Of a stretch of 64,000 nucleotides of DNA, positions 38,301 through 51,798 are shown piece after piece (positions within the stretch are counted from its first letter, which is position 1; each line of letters begins with the position of its first letter). This stretch comes from Trogon surrucura (lineage: Eukaryota > Chordata > Aves > Trogoniformes > Trogonidae): NCBI GenBank assembly GCA_020746105.1, contig CM036618.1:120639161-120703160 (forward strand). Reading direction: 5' to 3'. The notes beneath the pieces are model-generated. The model saw only the letters and a list, made by a program, of their open reading frames with translations. It had not been told where the DNA came from and searched no databases. A program made the translations under genes and the position numbers.

Positions 38301-41300
38301 ATAAACATTTCCATTACAACCCATTATAGCCCCTTCCCCTTGTCAGCTGACTGCAGCAATCAGAATTTTGTTTATTTTCCTACTATCCATTAGACATTTT
38401 TTTTTCCCCGTACTATAATTTGAGTAAAAAGGACAGGCTGTATCCAAGTATGGAAGAAATAAAATATATTAGCCCTAAGGGCCACAACGCCCTGCTCCAG
38501 TGCCAACAAGCCTGAGGAATGACTGTACGCCACCAGCGTGGGAAGGCGTATTCCAGCGCAAATTATTTTTCACTGAACTACGCGACATTTTAAATAGCAC
38601 CTTACACGTAAGTTAAGCATCAGGAAAGCGTTTACACCTTGTAACTTACTCTCTTGTTTCATCAAGGGGGTATCCAGAGGTTGAAACCCAGCATGTCGGA
38701 CGCTGGTGCCAGGGAAGTGTGGCACCAGACAGCATGGGCTCCTCTCACCGCCACACGACACTGCAAACTCCGTTCTGTAACTCCCTTCGCTAATGCTGAG
38801 AATCAGAGCTGTGAAGAAACTGTCGATGTCCAGAATCACAGAAATAAGGCCAGGACAGGAAACTCATGGCATCAAGTTTCTATCGCCTGCCACTCCATTG
38901 TATTAACACCCACGGTACAAGCCAGTGGCGGTCCCAGTTAGTGAGCAAATGGTTCAGTCCTCCTCTTAATTTTGTCTGTGCCCATTCCTGACCTGCAGCT
39001 CACTCCTCAATGACCAGATGGCAACAAGTGATGCCCAGAAGAAGAAGATTTAGAATTGGCAGCGAGGATCAAAAGTAAAACATTTCTTTCAGCCACAACA
39101 CATACATTCGTTAACTGAGCAATTTAATGGGAAATGAGGGTTTACAGCAGTGCGTGCCGTAAGTTAACCACGGCACAACACTACACCCGAGCACTGACAA
39201 ACGTGTCCTCTGGTCCATTCACAAATTAAATTTTAAAGAATCTATCCATTACAAAAATGTATATGAGCTAGGCTTGAATCCAAGGACAAAGACCATATAC
39301 TCTTGTCATGCTTCAAAGATTCTTGCTGATTCACAACCACAAATTTCAACTGGTAGCTACAGTGCTTCTCCCTTTTACATCCGACCTGATACCGGACCCT
39401 GAGCAGACTCAGAAAAGGTGGAGATGCTTGAACTAGTTTAGTCGAAGTTGATAAATGTATTATCCATCACTCCCCGCAAGTTCTAATTTCTCACTTTGTG
39501 TGGACGTGGGGGTGTGTGGGTGTACATAAGGGACAGCCATAAAGCTTTACAATATACCATAAACTCTTTCTAAAATCTCAGCAGGTTTTAGGACCACAGA
39601 AGTAATCATTAATATTTCCCTTCCAACAACACATTTGCAGCTTATGCCATGTATGCTATTGTTAGCGGTGAATATAGCAGGTCATTAAGATTACTGGAGC
39701 CAATTAGAGTAAATTAAAACACAATAAAGACATCACTGCACTTATTTTCAAAATGGCCATTAAGTATATAAATTGACCTTCCAAAAAAAAAAACTTTTGA
39801 GACACAGGCATAACTCAGAAGAAAACCACAAAAATATGTAGTAGGTGGTTTTGCTAAACATAAAAAAAATCCTTTTCCAAAGAAAACAAAACAAAAACAT
39901 CGCTCAAGAACAAGGGGTCTTGGACCTTTTGTTAATACTAACTCGCTTTGCTTCATTTTAAATTTAGTTTTAAATCTTTAAGTAATGCTAAAGATTCAAG
40001 AATTACGAAAAAAAAAGGGAGAGCAAACAGCTGCTGCAGCTCAGTGCTGTTTCAGGAGCTTTTTTATCTAGAGGTTTTTCCAGCCATGTCTGTTTTCCCA
40101 GTAGCTGGCACGCAGTTTGTGAACAACGCTGACAACTACGTGATGCTACCTAGGTAAGACAAAAGAGTAGGGAGACACCCCTCCCGCAACATCAGCATAA
40201 CCTTTATGAAGCTTCAATTCTATTAATGATTGTGTCATCCTTATGCTTATCAGCAGCCTTTTTCAACTAAAATTTCACGAAATTTAAGTGCAGTTCCACA
40301 TCTGGTGGTACACTTTTTTTGTTTTCACTTACAAATTGGAAAACAACTCTGGGAAAAGATTAAGGACCTTCACCACCTGGCAGTAGCCAAGTTAGTTTTC
40401 TCGAAGCAACTCTCTCTTGTCTACATACTGCTCACTTTCAATGCCTTTCTGTTCAATTCCCAGACTTATTTTCCAGTTCTCAGACTTACCTCTTCCCAGA
40501 ACAAACAGGGAGGTAGCAAACTGAACAATCACACAAAGATAATGTTCTGCTGCACATCAGAACCACACAGAAGAAAGTATCTGACTCTCCCAGAAATTTA
40601 GAATCCTTTAAACCAAAAGTTACATACCATTATATGAAGTAAGTAATTAAAGTATTTTTGTGGAATCCTGGAAATTTGGAAAATACGCTTGGTCAACTGG
40701 AAAAACATAACATTGAGTTTGGGAGTTTTATTTCTCCATAACCAACCTTTTAACTACAAGCTCTGTAAGTAACCTCCAGGAAAATATGGGAAGATTTAAA
40801 ATTGCTACCCTTACAGTCTTACTTTAAAATAATCCAAATATTCATCTTTTAAATACCTAAAATTATGTCTATATAATAGAAGCACGCTTTTTAATCTCCA
40901 CTTTTTAATCTGATTAAAGAAATTTGAAGGCTGATTCCTCCTACTGTGGTTAATACTAACACTCTTCCTAACGACTTTTTCACAGCAGGGATTGTCTTTG
41001 AGAGCACATTCACATTATTACTCCAGGCTGATCTACACAGTGACTTTGCGCCAGAAGACTCTGCTCTATGTTGTATCTGTAAAGGACATTGCTTAAAGTA
41101 CTACAAATACCAAGCGAAGAGAAACATTTATTCTAAACATTAAAGCTTTGTTGCCAACATAGAACAACGCATTAGAAACCGCCCAGCATTTCCAGCAAGG
41201 TACCCCCACGGAAAGTCCACCTTTAAGGTTTAATTTACCAAAGGGTTGGCTCTGTCCCATATTAGAGGCCGTAAGATTTTGTTTTCCTAGCTTTAGGAGT

Positions 41301-44300
41301 TTTATTATCAGTTTTCAGAAGAAGAAAGGAATTTTACTAGACATATTTAAAATAGAAAAAAGTTAGTTTGGGGGTCCTTTCCGGCCAAGGTCGGGGTACC
41401 AATTACCAGTGTTGGATGTCACCGTGTCTCCAATTTGTTTTAAGCCCGTTTTAATACCTCGCAGAACGGGACTGTGTTTTCTAATATGTTCTGACAGGGT
41501 CTTTTTTTTATAGCGAACCTCTGCAAGCAGATAACAAGCCGCGAGGTTGTTATGGACCCTTGGTTCCAGCCATAAACACGATTTACATTCAGACCATTTT
41601 CTGCCAGTGGAGCCAACTGAGACTATTAATCAAATGAGAAAGAAAACACTCATTTGTAGAGCTTTAAACAGATACTGGTCGTCTGTTATTTAAAGCGTGA
41701 CGGTATCAGAGTACTGCTCAATGTTTGAAGACCAGTTGTACAATATTTAGAACGGACTTTTCTTTAAAAGGAACAACACCACAAAGTACTGAAGTTAAGT
41801 AATTGATGACTGGCCTGGGAGAGCATTAAAGGAAAATATCTCAGAGCAAAAAGCACTGCCTTTTTCAGCCCTCCAAAGCACTACGAAAACGTGGGCGCCT
41901 GCATAGGTGTTTGCTGAAAAACAATAGCTGATGTCAACCAAATTATGTATTCAGCAAATAACTCAGTTGGCATTTGGGGGGGGGCTTCGTGTAGGCTTTT
42001 GCAGCACAGAAGGCAGATGGTGGTTTCACCGACTTCTGTAAAACTGTACGGAACATTGCATTAAGTGGTAATTGGAAAAGTCAATTTGTTTTCACTTCTA
42101 TTTTCACACAGACTAAAATTTTTGGCGTTCAAAACTGTTGCTTTATGAACTTTTCAAGATACACATCACCAGGCTATAGATAACGCTAATCTTGGTCTGC
42201 TCACGCTATTAGGAAAAACATATGAGGGAAAAAATGAACTATTTTATGCTGTGTCTCCCTGAACATTTACTGTTACCCATGTATTTCACAAACTGATCCC
42301 CTACTCAGACGCAACAAGAACAAATCACAGAAAGTCAGCCTATACCCTAAATCTTTGCATTTTTCAGTCAGACGTTATTTTTTCATTTTTCCTTTGTGAA
42401 GAATTTATCAGATCTGTTCTTATTTAACCCTAAGTAAACACAGCAAAGTATTCAAATAAAAATACGATAAAGATTTTCAGTGTTTTCTGCTTGCCAGCTA
42501 CCAGCTTCCTAACAAAGCATACTTTCCCTTCAAATGCCAAATTTAATTCCAGCTCCCTCCAAGTTGTCTATAAAACAAAGGAACACGCGGCATGACCTTT
42601 GAATACTAAAGCTGCTTTAGCACGGATGCCTCAGGTTAAGCTCAAGTCCTGCAACAGAGAGCACACGTGCAGGCTGCTCCGGGAGCCCAGAGCGGTTTTG
42701 CTGACCTCAGCACACTGCTTCCAAGCAAAGCATCTCAGGAACTAGAACTAGAGAGAGGAAAATCCCAGGGGTAGGAAATACGACTGTAGCACTTCACAAT
42801 TCTGTGAATTAAGAGAAAAATAACAATTCATTATGTTAGGAAATGCGTTTCACATTGACTATCATTATTCACCCAATCAAAACCACGAGAAGAGCAGAGA
42901 CAACAAACTAATCACTGCATTATTCAAACTGCCAATGGATTACTCTAGTTAAGTCTCCCATATATATACAAATACATAAGAGAAAAGCAAACACGTTGTG
43001 AAAGGTGGCAGTTATCCATTCACCTACAACCTTCAACAAATTGCTGACACGCAGGACCACACCACGATGCATCTAGGTGGCGAAGTCTGGACCTCCCGTC
43101 ACGTTACTGTCCTCATCACAAAAATCGGATGGAAAATAGTTTCTAGGGTTAAATTGTCATACTCTTATCACAAAGGGACACAAAGTGAGAAAAGATATCC
43201 AGTGGTTCTATAGCTTTTTAAAATATGAAAACAGTCTTGCTTGTTTGATCACTTTCAGATGAATGACCTAAAAGAAACAATAATTTAATAAGCCTACAAA
43301 GCTTCTAAATGGAAAAGTAAAAGAAAACAACAGTTGTTATACACAAATATGTGTCTAAGAAATCAAGAGAATCTAATTCTTAGCCTCTGCATGCAAACTG
43401 TACATTTCCCTCCATGTATGCCTGTTCATCAGTTAATGCATCCTTTCCCCCTCTCATGGTGATTCATGACTAAATAGAAGTGTCTTTTGATGCAATTTTC
43501 ATTCCTAAGAATATTGATTAAGAAGAGTATTGACTTTTCTCCATGTCTGGTTACAGGTTTTATTTCCGACTGCCAGTGATAATTGGATTTCACATTGTTA
43601 TGTTTATTATTCCTGCATAAAGAGCAAAACAAACAAAAAAAATCTTCAGAAAGGATCTCGTTCTCTGAACCTAACTTAAGCCAGAGACATTAAAGTGCTA
43701 TGAAATTTAAAGAGAGACCAAGCTTCAGACCTGACCCTTTCTATCACAGTTCAGTGCTTGCTGTTTTGATACCTTGTATTTAACTTCTCTAATTAAAATA
43801 TATGGGAGGAATTATGCACCTATGGATGAGCAGTTTTTCTGTCCCTCCTCCTAAGAATTTTTTTATGTGGAAGAATTAGATCAAAAATCTCCAGTAGAGT
43901 AAATTAAAATGTGTTATCTAAATATCCCATCCATTTTATGGGAATCCAGTGAAGATTTTGGCCACGTACAAATCCAACTTAACTGCCACATCGGATCTTC
44001 CCCAACAATTTCCCTGACCTTTAGTCAAATTAACCTTTCATAAATAATGAGTAATGTGGTAAAACTATGTATAAAATATAGCAAACTTTTCCCTTATATC
44101 ATAATTATCACTGTCAAGGAAATAACTGATAACTCTCATCATCACCATCATAGAAAGAGACAACAAATGACTGGGAAAAAAATTGTCTTCTTTACCCAAG
44201 GCATTAAGGGCCACAGGAACCTAAAAAGACACCTGCTACTGAAGCAAGCATTTGATTTTACATGAAAAAAGTGTAGAACAAATTAAGGGAGCAGATGTAA

Positions 44301-45145
44301 ATATTTCGAATGACCAGTGTTCTTAGTGCAGGCAGCACATAAACAAAAAGAGCCTGAACTCGAGTTATACACTGCTTATAATGCTTTCTTGATATTTGTA
44401 TCATCATATCTTAATATACTATTCTGTAAATCCTAACTGCCAGAGACCTCCTATTTTTTATTCTTACATAATATGCTGGATGACCAATGTGCTGTCAACA
44501 TGTTAGTTTTTCCTAAGACAAGCTCAACAACTACACAGAAAAGTCAAATAGCCATCTACCTATTTCAGATAGGATGGGAATTTCCACGATTCCACTTTCA
44601 ACATGCAAAAACATCCCAGCTCAGAGCTGAACTGTCGAAAGCCAAAGTGTGACAGATGCCTTCACAATAATTGCCAATCAGCCTCTACGTAGCAGCTGAA
44701 AGCACAATACATCACTTTGATCTCCTCGGCTCTCAAGTACTCACAATCAAGGAATCGGCACGAAGAATATGAAATATGCAACATTTCCAAAAACTGTCTC
44801 CATGGAACTTAAATATGATAATGTATATTTTGTTCATACTTCACAAAGCATTTCCAATCCTTTATTATGCATATGGAAGGATATGTTTTAGCTCGCAAAA
44901 ATAAACATGAAAGATGCTTTATATTTTAGAGACATGTAGGTTTTCATCGAATAACACAGGTGAAATAATCATTCAGACAAACCTGAATTGCTTTGAGGGG
45001 AAGACATTATTACAGAACACGCTTAATTAAGTCCCACTGCTAATTTTGTAAAATGAATACCTTGTTGAATTAGACAACAGGGAAATAAAGCATGCATACC
45101 AGTTCCACGTGCTTGAACCAAAAAGAAAACGCTGAGAAAGGCTCG
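32324..45145. other. Intronic DNA, no gene seen
   Basis: About 13 kb of AT-rich sequence with homopolymer runs (near 32360, 34031, 34312, 35743), a TTTTTTTAAAAAAA palindrome near 37856 and a 9-G run at 41976-41984. Open frames reach 123 codons (40230-40601) but show no domain. No CR1 copy was recognised here. Confidence 0.5.
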
Positions 45146-45151
45146 ACTTAC

Positions 45152-45268
45152 ATTTTGCAGGTAGGTCATATCCACAGGTGATTTTTGCTTGTCCAGTCTC
45201 ACAGCCACTCAGGTTGCGACATTCGGCAACTAAGCAGGGCCCAGCAGCTCTGTGTATGCAGCCATCCA
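45152..45268 (-). CDS. MACROD2: MACROD2 internal exon (macro domain, ADP-ribose-binding loop)
   Basis: This is one coding exon of MACROD2, a nuclear/cytosolic macro-domain hydrolase that removes mono-ADP-ribose from acidic residues of proteins. Read on the minus strand, a pyrimidine-rich acceptor (TTTGCTTTTGCAG) ends at 45269 and the donor GTAAGT starts at 45151, leaving 117 bp. Both boundaries split a codon after its first base (phase 1-1), so the exon is symmetric. It encodes (V)[19 protein letters not shown] then [19 protein letters not shown], with T as the first base of the next codon, which fits the Tyr that follows in the family. The Asp and His of VDGCIH are the ADP-ribose-loop residues equivalent to MacroD1 Asp184 and His188. 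From family knowledge, Cys in PCL and TCGY fits MACROD2; MACROD1 has Leu and Gly there. All expected residues are intact, with no frameshift or stop. The exon number is not assigned because neither flanking exon was found. Confidence 0.95.
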
Positions 45269-45759
45269 CTGCAAAAGCAAACCCAGAAAGTCTTATTCAT
45301 TGCAAACCAGTCTTTGTGTTGCCTTCGCACAAATACGCAGTCACAAACATTTAATGCTCATTTTTACAGTAAGAGTGGGCCTAGTGATCTATAAGTACAT
45401 ATTGATACAAACATGTTTTGCCTGCCAGAATTAGCCAATGCTTTTGTCAAAATAATAATACTTGGTCAACTTCTGCTAATTGAAAACACCTAGAAAAGCT
45501 AAAGCTGAAATAAAATTTCAGTATTATTTAAAGGTCTCATTCAAGGATCTAAGAAATTCTCACTACAAATTATGAAAACAATTTTGATCCACAGCTAAAT
45601 GCCAAACTCTTTTTTCTACATACCTCTGATATTTCTACAGTTATGCAGACTGTTTAATGTCACCATCCTATTAATGCCTTAGAGAAAAACTCCAGTAAAT
45701 AATGCCACTGAATTTTAAATACAAAAAAAACCCACCTCATCTTGACCTTTTCTCTTTTT

Positions 45760-45860
45760 ACATTTTTAATTGTGCATTATTCATGCAATACTTTGGAATT
45801 AATTAAATAATAATTAGTTAAAGTTGCAATTGCAGCTAAGTATGCAAGAAAATTAGTGGA
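45760..45860. promoter_or_regulatory. TAAT/ATTA-rich block, candidate conserved non-coding element
   Basis: About 500 bp upstream of the MACROD2 exon (in transcription sense) lies a dense group of homeodomain-type cores. It includes GGAATTAATTAAATAATAAT followed by TAG, and an octamer-like ATTCATGCAAT. Such clusters are common in conserved developmental enhancers, but AT-rich DNA also makes them by chance. The regulatory role is inference. Confidence 0.15.
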
Positions 45861-46688
45861 GTGCATAGATCTTAGCAGCAGAAGCAGCAAAGAATAAAAA
45901 AAAGGCTGCTGGCACAGCATTTCTGCCCTCTCAACATGCAATCAAACAAATAATTTACTGTAATTATGGCAAAAACCTTAAGAAAAATGAAAGAACAAAA
46001 AAGGGAAATACTATGTGCATGAACATACTAACTACTATAAGGCCTTAAGTCAGCAGAAATTATGAAGTTCAACTACAAGAAATAATCATCTTATAAACTA
46101 CAACAGCAATTCAAAAAAGGTAAAATAAGCTTAAGTATAAAGGCTAAACAAATACTTCGGGAGACAAGGAAAGGAAGATTCTGTATGCACATCCCTCAGT
46201 ATCTGTTTCAGGTTTTGTTCCCAGGTTTAACCAGTTCAATGTTACAGCAGTACTCAACAGCACGTTTGAAGTCATTAAACCAGAAAAGGTCTGAAAATCC
46301 AAGTGTAGATGAGTTTTCAAGAGATGCACATCATCTGTTCGTGGCCTAAACCGTGGAGCATAGCGAGATTTGGGCAACACAAGGCCTGGGCACTCAGCAC
46401 ACCCACTGACCTTTTGCTGCCCACCGGGACAGGACACAGCAAGACCAGGAAACTTCCTCATCCCAAGAGGATTCTCCAGGCTGGAAGGGGAAGGACAACT
46501 GGCCTTTCTGCATTAAGGGTACACCTGTTTTTGCGAGGTGGTAAGTATTTCCCTGAAGTCACGTATCCCCAAGTGGAGGGGCAGGTAACACCTTCGTCTG
46601 AACGAAGCCGCCTTCTACTATTGCTAAAAACCTGATTGGCTTTTTGAAGTGTTCTATGCCAGAGTCAATATTCAGACAACACAGTAAA

Positions 46689-46742
46689 ATTGGATAAGAG
46701 GTTCCCTGTAATAATAAACTCTGTAATTGGATAAGAGGTTCC
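46689..46742. repeat. 17-bp direct repeat, 37-bp period
   Basis: ATTGGATAAGAGGTTCC occurs at 46689-46705 and again, identically, at 46726-46742. Local duplication of unknown origin. Confidence 0.85.
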
Positions 46743-46779
46743 TCGACGCAGCGCCACTGATTTTCAAACACCACTTTGG

Positions 46780-49700
46780 AATAGTTTATATTAGACAGAA
46801 AGATAATTACAGCATCATGTGATGTTGCACTTTCAACGAAATTTCCTCAAATGTTCTTATTGAAAAGAACGTGGTTGCCAAGCCACCATCCGTAAGCATG
46901 TTGGGCACTCTCTATGCCAAGACAGGAGTCTTCTCACTCTACCTGAGCTGAACTTTTGCTTTTAACTTACCCAAGATCTCTGCCCAGCAGACTCCAAGGT
47001 GCTAATGTAAGAATAATATTCGGTAACCTCGAGGGGAAAAAGAAGGCTTGAAATCTATCCTTTCCTCATAATATCCAACTTAATTATTTTACCTTAATTA
47101 CTAAATGCTTTTCCCAACCAAGCAGCACAAGTAAACCAGTATGCATTGAAACCTCAGGTATATTTTTATAAACAACACCACAATCTTTACAAACATTAAT
47201 GTTTCCTGAGACATTAACATAAAACAAGCACTGATGCTTAGGACTAGGACGATTCTTTACAGAGGAAGAAGCCTTTCACCTCAAGAGAACTGGACAAGAG
47301 CTCAGGTCCATGCAATTATTCCCTTGGCAGGGGATTAATGTACCCACCCCTGAGCTCCTTCTTGTCTCTAGCAATTAGGCAACCTCCCTTGAGCAATGTC
47401 TGTGCAATGATTTGTTCAGCCAGCTCATCTGGATAAATCAACCTCTTTCTCCCCAATCTTCATGCACTTCAACCCAAGTCCAGCTCAGAGCACAGCCCAA
47501 CAGAATCCACAAAGCGGAAGCACAGATTCGGCACTTCCAAATCTGCAACGTATAAACATACCCAGTAGGTTAACGCACCACATGCCAGGCCAGCTGTGAC
47601 AGCCAAACAGCGAACACTTTGGCAGTCCCAGCTCCCCATCTAGAAACCATCTCATGACGGAAGAAGTGGGATCTTAATGCATAGGCAGCTACAATACAGA
47701 CAGTCAGTCAGTAGTTTCCTGGAGCTGAACATAAGTCCAGTCTTTGTAATCACAGCAGAAGCGAGAAAGATGAAAATACAACTGAAAAAAATGAAATTCT
47801 TAATGTAGGGAAAACAATTCTACCATAACCAATTTTGACATGAAAATGGAAGACACCTGCTAAAACCAAACAAATAGACGTGCACACTGCCCTCGTAAAG
47901 GTGGCGTAACAGAAAATGACTGGGTGCTGCAGACAGACAGACGGAAATGCAGATATTAGCATTTGGTATACTTTGTGAGTGGTGACACAGAAGAAAGAAG
48001 GAGTGGGGCGAAACTACCACCAGCAAAAAAAAACACAAAACCCAAACACCAAACCACCCACAAGTTTCTAAATAACCTCTTTTTTCTACCATACTTTATT
48101 AAATACTTGAGCAGAGGGGACCTCAGATCTACGTAGACATTTTCCATTTGGTGTGATAATCACGCTAGATCTGTTCTGTTTCCACTAATACATATAATCT
48201 ATAATACAACTTTGATAATTCTTAAAGCAAAAACCCAAGCGGTGAAATATCTGAGCGCTCTGCATAAAATCAAAAAAAAAAATTGGCATGGGTGGAGCAG
48301 ATTAGCAAATCTAATGCAATACTTCAGCCTCTGCTAAAACATGTCTTGGCTGCACTAATTCAAAAAAACATGTAACGGGCATGCACAAAACATTTATGTG
48401 AGAGATTTTGTTTTCTGGAAGTGTGCACTGACTAGCAATGTAAGCGTACAGAGAAGTAAGCATTGTTAACATGGAAACTTTATGGAAATTACAGATAACG
48501 GCAACAACCTCAGGAGGTAGAAGTGATGGCTAAAGACATATTGCTGTTGAGTAGTAAGGAGGGAAAGATTTACATGATAACAATGGCACACTGCCAAATT
48601 ACTTTTATAGGAAACTGAAGAATCGTTGTCATCTTGGTTTCAGACACTTCATCTGTATCATCAGCGTGATACATAGATCGTCATCTGCATTTTTCAAAAC
48701 AGATTTGGAAAATGTTAAACCATATCCCAGTGTTCCTGCCCTGGCTGAAAAACCCAGGCACTTGTGGTCAAATCTGACCTGCACCATGTGTCAGGGATGA
48801 TAAGGAGTTACGCATTAGCGCTGTTTCCTACAACCAATGAAAAATGTCATTTTACTTCAAAGCTATCACTCTGCTTCACAGAATGTTTTTTTTCTACAGG
48901 CCGCACTTCCTGTCCAGGATTACAGCAATCCCATACAATGTGGGTCGTTGATATACACAAGGGACCTGTCATTTCACAGCTACAGGAAAGATGAGGGAAA
49001 ATCCCACAGACAAAACTGTCAGTCATAGCTGACCAAAAACCCCACCTGCAGTCTGCATTCTGATTAACGGGCATTTCTAAGTGCTCATAAAACCTGAAGA
49101 CAGGGCCACCAACCATCCTTATTCGACACTATGATTCTTGATATGAGTTTCATGCTTATAAACCAAACTATGTCTAAGGATTTTTGATAGCATTAACACT
49201 CCATGAGTCCTGCCAGGGCCACCAGTGAGGCAGCAAATATCCACAGGATGGTCCTTCTTCCCTTCTGCCTTCCCCTCCTAGCAAGCAGGCTGCCTGGTGG
49301 CCTCCACAATGTACCTTGAGGTAAAATAAATGCTTTGAAAAGGCACACAACACTTCTGCTTTCAGATGACTGCACTGTCACATGTGGAAATGTTACAGAA
49401 ATGAGGTTCCTCTATCTACTGTTTTACCACGGCTTGACTGCAAGAGCACATGGAAGGGGTTTCTCAGCTTTGAAGACCTACACACCTGAACTGTATTTCA
49501 AGGGCTGAAGAAGAGCTTGAGGAGCTTGAGATTTAGCTCCGTAGTCAGAGTCGTTCATGCTTGCGTAAACCTATTAAAAGTACCTAAACATTTTTTTCCT
49601 TAAAAATAATATTAGCAATCTCACTGCATGCATCCATAAGTTTTAGGAGCCACTAGGGACAGCATTTTGTTCTCCCAACAATTCAGCAAAAGCTGTTCGT

Positions 49701-51022
49701 GAAGAAAAGCTCTTTTCAATGGTGTTGGTCGCACAAAGAAGTCACCTGGAAATAATTGCTTAAAATACATGTACAAAAACAAGTATCAAAATAAAACTCC
49801 TAAGGAAAACGACACTGTACTAAAAACAGTGTGTTAAGCAAAAATACAGAAATCTTTGACACTGTCTTTGTTACTGCACACTAAAGGACGCTAAAAGGTT
49901 AAATCCTTTATTTAATTTGTTGAAAAGCAACTGTATTTGTTCTCCAGAAGCGTTAAAGTTATACAGTAAAAACTAGCTAATTTACTGATGTACTATAGAA
50001 TAAATGCATTTCTCATAGAAAATCTCTTAAAATTGCAAATGAAGCAAAAGCGCAAGAAATACAGAATTAAGGGTGCCATGGGATGCTGCTTAAAAAAAAA
50101 AGTCTCAGCAAAACTAGCCTTTCAGTGCAGATGGCAATAAAAAAGGGTAAGGTAATCAAACACCATAGCAAAAAAAATGCAAATCCCCCCAGGAATAATA
50201 AGGCTCAAAGTTCTTTTGTGACCTTGCGTGTGAGTCTGGATAAATTGAAGTAATGATGTAAACAACATATGCAGATTTATCATGTAGTATTTCAAGAATC
50301 CATATATTCTTTTTTTTCCATAGCAATTTCTGTTCTCAGGTGCTTTTCCAGGTTTTCATTTCTTGTTTACACTAGAAAGTTGAGGAGATTTACTTATTTA
50401 AGGAAGGTAACTGTGTGTGATTTATCTATATAGTGATACTGTTCTTCCACCTGGTAAATGTCAGGAGTGAATAAAACCAGAAAAATATCACTACATCTGA
50501 CACATTGCTAGGGACACACAAGAGGAAGCTGGTTTGCCCAAGCTGTAGCACACCTCTGCTATAAACACCCCCGGTCCTCGAGGCCCTTGCAAAGATGCCC
50601 ATTGCCAGGATTTGTGGAAATAAGAAAAGGAAAAAAAAAAAAAAAACAAATGAAAACCAACCCCCCCAAGTCCCTCCAACAACCCCCCAAAAAGCAATGC
50701 ACGACCAAAAGCAATCTCGTTCTGCAAAACTGGTAAAGTATCTCTAGGAAGTTCATTGGAACCAAGTGCTGCCAAAATTGCAACTGCACCTCTGAGAATG
50801 TCAAGGGGAAATAAATCCTGCCCAGCAAGAGACAACAGCTGCTGGTCTAATGAACAAAGGTGGGGATCCTAAAAAGATTACAACACAGATGCCAGTCGGC
50901 CGCCGCTGCTAGAAACGGCAGTTTATATTACAGAGATGGCCTCTGCCATTGGAAAGTTTAATGAACTGAGGATTTTTAATCAATGCACTGGTTTATAGGC
51001 CTCCAACATAATTAATTTTAAA
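46780..51022. other. Intronic DNA, no gene seen
   Basis: AT-rich intron. Near 50631-50688 an A16 run is followed by C-rich tracts (C7, CCC, C6) that could form a G-quadruplex on the minus strand. The minus frames at 50491-50835 pass through this low-complexity run and are not coding. Confidence 0.5.
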
Positions 51023-51445
51023 TACTTTGCATTTACACAGTACTTTCTGGCCGAGATCTCAGAGAGTATAAAAGCATGATCTCCTTTAGCCTTAAAACCT
51101 TCCATTTTAAAAACAGAAAGCACAGAAGCAGCATTTATTTTGGGATGGCTATTTCACTGAATTAGGTCCACGTTTCATCACAGACAATCTAAATTTACAG
51201 TTCCTTAGATATTCTTATTTTCAGAAACTCTCCGTGCCTGTGACTGAGTTAATTCAAGACAGAACTGAGAGTTGAAAGTCTTGATGCTTAAGCTACTTAC
51301 GACTTAATGTGTCAACTCACATTCTCTCTATGGTGCCTATCTTTATTTGAGATTCAGCATTCCAAGGCTGCACAAGGAATCTCACTGCAGCCAGAATCAA
51401 AATTCTGGGTCCTCCCAGGTCCAACCACTAACCCATGCTGCAGAG
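51023..51445 (+). mobile_element. Ancient MIR/CORE-SINE-like relic split by ~230 bp
   Basis: Two parts match, from memory, an old amniote SINE body. The left part, 51023-51128, begins ACTTTGCATTTACACAGTAC and runs through an ATCTCAGAG and CCATTTTA...GCACAGA region. The right part, 51361-51445, has CCAAGGCTGCACA, a CCAGAATC...GGGTCCTCC region and CCACTAACCCATGCTGC. They are in the correct order and orientation but separated by ~230 bp of unrelated sequence. That fits one element interrupted by an insertion, or two neighbouring fragments. The family name is not certain. Confidence 0.5.
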
Positions 51446-51798
51446 TGACTTTAATGAAAAGCAATCAGAAGAAGTAACAAAACCATTATTTCAGTACAAA
51501 CTGCAAGGAACAAAACTACTCATAGCAACGGCACGTGTAAGCCTTGTTGTCAAGTCATACATGGGAAACTTGTATTTTGGAATACTCCAAATTTAGCATT
51601 AAAACCCACCAGTTATTACCAGCTACGGTGAAAAGTTCTGGGAATTAAATTTTAAAACCCAGTGGTTGTTTTAAGAAAAGGCTGTCCTTAATCTGGATGC
51701 AGTTCACATTCAAGCATAACAAAAGTAGCTGAAAGATCTAGCGTAATCTACATCCACGCTATAAACTGGTAAAAAGAGATCTGGAAATAGAGAAGTCA

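Larger units (their letters stand above)
1..45151 (-). other. MACROD2: MACROD2 intron downstream of the exon (partial)
   Basis: In the transcription sense this intron starts at the GTAAGT donor (45151-45146) and runs leftward out of the window, so it is at least 45 kb long. I looked for the expected next exon, which should open with a codon completing Tyr followed by a VIHTVGP-like strand, and did not find it; a short diverged exon could have been missed by eye. Giant introns are a known property of MACROD2. The sub-features inside this intron are listed separately. Outside them the DNA is ordinary AT-rich intron with homopolymer runs. Confidence 0.8.

Noticed and set aside
50491-50835. Phe-rich minus-strand frames of 89-114 codons
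   Set aside because: They run through an A-run and C-rich low-complexity sequence; the Phe and Gly stretches are homopolymer translations.
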